Origin: Microbacteriaceae bacterium
Lineage (GTDB): Bacteria; Actinomycetota; Actinomycetes; Actinomycetales; Microbacteriaceae
Assembly: GCA_026785785.1 (NCBI GenBank)
Contig: JAJAZI010000175.1
Span: forward strand, 1-5,083
DNA length: 5,083 nt
Direction of reading: 5' to 3'
This document shows, piece by piece, positions 4,974 to 5,083 of this stretch. How positions within the stretch are numbered: position 1 is the first letter of the stretch; every line of letters begins with the position of its first letter. The notes beneath the pieces are model-generated. The model made no database searches and was not told the origin of the DNA. It worked only from the letters and a program-made list of their open reading frames with translations. The translations under genes were made by a program, and so were the position numbers.

Positions 4974-5083
4974 AGGGTGCCGCCGGGGGTGGGGGGGCGG
5001 GCCGCACTGGCCGGGCTGGCCCCGGCGCCCGGGCTGGCCGGGCTGGCCGGGCTGGCCGCGAGGCCGGCATAGGCGTCGAGGGC
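4970..5083 (-). CDS. C-terminal end of an unidentified upstream gene
   Basis: Thirty-seven codons are open to the right edge and end at TGA 4972-4970, overlapping the amidohydrolase ATG in the ATGA arrangement typical of translationally coupled operon genes. The peptide starts ALDAYAGLAA, which looks like the end of a globular domain. It continues as a low-complexity tail (ASPASPASPG, then ASPAS) and ends RPPTPGGTL. The tail is encoded partly by a 9-bp tandem repeat. An allantoinase or a ureide-pathway aminotransferase would suit the context, but the visible residues do not identify it. Confidence 0.65.
   Translation of the reverse strand, partial: ALDAYAGLAASPASPASPGAGASPASAARPPTPGGTL
5031..5057. 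repeat. 9-bp tandem repeat (GGGCTGGCC x3) within a gene tail
   Basis: There are three perfect 9-bp units, with an isolated fourth copy at 5013-5021. On the minus strand they encode repeated Ala-Ser-Pro at the C-terminus of the upstream protein. Because the period is a multiple of three, changes in copy number would alter tail length without breaking the frame. Confidence 0.8.

Noticed and set aside
3609..5072. 487-codon plus-strand open frame opposite the amidohydrolase gene
   Set aside because: It is antisense to a protein with clear metal-binding motifs, shows no recognisable domain itself, and long antisense frames are expected at this GC content.

Overview
The window is strikingly G+C-rich, densely coding and uses GTG starts and overlapping stop/start codons. 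This fits a high-GC actinobacterium, with Microbacteriaceae as the best guess from overall sequence style (not proven here). The gene content points to purine/ureide nitrogen catabolism: an allantoate-amidohydrolase-type M20 peptidase-fold enzyme, a MurR/RpiR sugar-isomerase-domain regulator, a gamma-glutamyltransferase-like Ntn hydrolase that may be an oxamate-type amidohydrolase, and a MobA-like nucleotidyltransferase of the kind that matures the molybdenum cofactor of xanthine dehydrogenase.

Layout. Positions 1-537 (+) hold the 3' part of the MobA-like transferase. A 128-bp convergent gap follows, containing a decayed duplication of that gene's own 3' end. All remaining genes are on the minus strand, transcribed right to left. 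First comes the last 37 codons of an unidentified protein (4970-5083), then the amidohydrolase (3702-4973, ATGA overlap with the preceding gene). The RpiR regulator follows (2828-3646), joined to the amidohydrolase by a four-unit tandem repeat. A 296-bp repeat-rich spacer (2532-2827) then leads to the Ntn hydrolase (666-2531).

How the genes may work together (inference). The amidohydrolase would release ammonia from allantoate. The Ntn hydrolase would act on a small amide further down the route. The RpiR protein would sense a small metabolite through its SIS domain and control the cluster. The transferase would equip a molybdenum hydroxylase encoded outside the window.

The most unusual signal is non-coding. 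Every gene boundary in the window carries short tandem duplications. The clearest are two exact 63-bp copies in the spacer before the Ntn hydrolase. Their ends pair cleanly only in minus-strand RNA (as G-U wobbles), and each has a Shine-Dalgarno-like GGAGG followed by GTG. These GTGs open two consecutive small ORFs that run without a gap into the overlapping start of the Ntn hydrolase. A similar relay, a 20-codon ORF linking stop to start, lies inside the tandem repeat between the amidohydrolase and the regulator.
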